Below, one piece after another: positions 63,456 to 64,000 of a stretch of DNA of 64,000 bases. Location: the NCBI GenBank assembly GCA_903907925.1, contig CAIVQB010000060.1, positions 46,978 to 110,977 on the forward strand, given 5' to 3'. Made by a program: the position numbers and the translations under genes. Below the pieces are notes generated by a model that ran no database searches, was not told where the DNA came from, and worked only from the letters and a program-made list of their open reading frames with translations. The stretch comes from an uncultured Verrucomicrobiota bacterium. GTDB lineage: Bacteria > Verrucomicrobiota > Verrucomicrobiia > Limisphaerales > UBA9464. The number at the start of each line of letters is the position of its first letter. Positions within the stretch are counted from its first letter, which is position 1.

Positions 63456-63908
63456 ATGTCTCTGACTCCGAGCCAGCAGTTGGCTGCCTTGAGTGATCTC
63501 CTCGCCGCCCGACGGGATGCCATCCTCACAGCCTGGCGAAAAGTGGATCGCGCCGATCCCGAACAAATGACCGGACGGGCCCTCACCCTCGGGCAATTCC
63601 TCGATCACATTCCCCCCATCCTCGATGCGTATGAACTCAGGCTGCGCTCCCGTCCGGGCGGTGCAGGCGCTCGTGCGGCGGAGGTTGAGAAGAAGGCAGA
63701 AGGGGTAAAGCACGGTCTGCATCGCTGGCAGCAGGGCTACCGGTTGAAGGAGCTGATTGCCGAGTGCGGTCATCTCCATCGTTGTGTCTTCGAGGAGCTG
63801 GGCAACATCGTTGCCACCCATCCGGAACTCGAACCGGCGACCCTGCTGGAGGCGCATGGCCGGCCGCGCAATTTTCTTTCTGTAAAATCGGTGAGCATCA
63901 GTTGGTGA
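63456..63908 (+). CDS. RsbRD_N-type sensor domain, truncated at its 3' end
   Basis: 150 residues from ATG 63456. The sequence LLAARRDAILTAWRKVDRADP, ALTLGQFLDHIPPILDAYELRLRS and KHGLHRWQQGYRLKELIAECGHLHRCVFEEL is the RsbRD N-terminal (sensor) domain usually followed by a histidine kinase or STAS part. After LEAHG the similarity stops and the frame runs on for about 17 unrelated residues (RPRNFLSVKSVSISW). The break coincides with the likely left end of an insertion sequence, so this is probably an interrupted gene whose kinase half lies beyond the element. Confidence 0.75.
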   Translation: MSLTPSQQLAALSDLLAARRDAILTAWRKVDRADPEQMTGRALTLGQFLDHIPPILDAYELRLRSRPGGAGARAAEVEKKAEGVKHGLHRWQQGYRLKELIAECGHLHRCVFEELGNIVATHPELEPATLLEAHGRPRNFLSVKSVSISW

Positions 63909-64000
63909 GTGGATTTGAGGGGGCGATGCTGAGGTAGATTTTTCCTGTTTCCCAATCCTCGGAGAGTTCTGTGAGGAGAGCGGAGACGAGGCGAAGGAGA
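63866..64000 (-). mobile_element. End of an IS256-like insertion sequence
   Basis: The sensor gene loses its family sequence near 63860 and the minus strand from 63900 encodes the C terminus of an IS256-type transposase. The element's terminal repeat should lie in the AT-rich stretch ATTTTCTTTCTGTAAAATC near 63871-63889. The other end is outside the window, so the exact boundary and target duplication cannot be shown. Confidence 0.5.
63898..64000 (-). CDS. IS256-like transposase, C-terminal fragment
   Basis: 33 residues to a TGA at 63898-63900, the rest beyond the right edge. LRLVSALLTELSEDWETGKIYLS matches the helical C terminus of Mutator/IS256 transposases, which end in a similar SEEWETGKIYL-type sequence. 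The DDE catalytic residues are not in the window. It is transcribed toward the truncated sensor gene. Confidence 0.5.
   Translation of the reverse strand, partial: LLRLVSALLTELSEDWETGKIYLSIAPSNPLTN

Overview
The window looks like a contiguous chromosomal piece of a high-GC bacterium of the Planctomycetota-Verrucomicrobiota-Chlamydiota (PVC) group, most probably Verrucomicrobiota. Pointers are the tandem planctomycete-cytochrome (DUF1549/DUF1553) plus DUF1501 gene pairs, a PVC-type NHL/HEAT 'membrane-bound dehydrogenase' next to a ThuA gene, a DUF3106 protein behind an ECF sigma factor, and a coiled-coil secreted protein of a type I know from Verrucomicrobiota. I saw no rRNA, tRNA or CRISPR array.

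Left end (1-7784, minus strand): an SDR reductase, a FadL-type outer-membrane protein, a methyltransferase resembling PhcB, a double-kinase hybrid histidine kinase, a REC-kinase protein and a truncated REC protein, all in one direction. The order recalls the phcB-phcS-phcR-phcQ fatty-acid-ester quorum-sensing locus of Ralstonia. Then (8017-16124, plus) a heavy-metal RND efflux pair (outer-membrane factor and CzcA-like pump) with no periplasmic adaptor gene, a DUF1275 membrane protein and a secreted alpha/beta hydrolase. 16146-18956 (minus) holds a DUF535/VirK-like protein and an aminotransferase-PNPOx pair.

Core genes: glnB (PII) and dnaA around 19.1-21.3 kb, xerD-like recombinase at 24-25 kb, an ABC-2 exporter, the ECF sigma/anti-sigma/DUF3106 trio, glnD, pyruvate carboxylase and a fatty-acid desaturase (to 42.8 kb). 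Between dnaA and xerD is an accessory island: a sialidase-like gene, then a VapBC toxin-antitoxin pair bracketed by two 140-bp repeats with terminal inverted repeats, followed by a second palindromic repeat family. 44.3-53.5 kb is a tandem duplication of a PSCyt1/DUF1549/DUF1553 gene plus a DUF1501 gene; 53.6-54.4 kb is a small gene overlapping an AbiEii-type nucleotidyltransferase.

Right end: a convergent deaminase/epimerase pair; an operon of a circularly permuted ATP-grasp/alpha-E fusion, a transglutaminase and a nucleotide-sugar epimerase; and a kup potassium transporter preceded by a well-formed cyclic di-AMP (ydaO-type) riboswitch, with a promoter at its 5' edge and a terminator at its 3' edge. 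The window ends in an RsbRD_N-type sensor gene that appears to be cut by an IS256-like element whose 3' end lies at 63.87-64 kb.

Starts given here often differ from the longest possible open frame; the reason is stated in each entry. All family assignments are from reading the protein sequence and were not checked by a database search.
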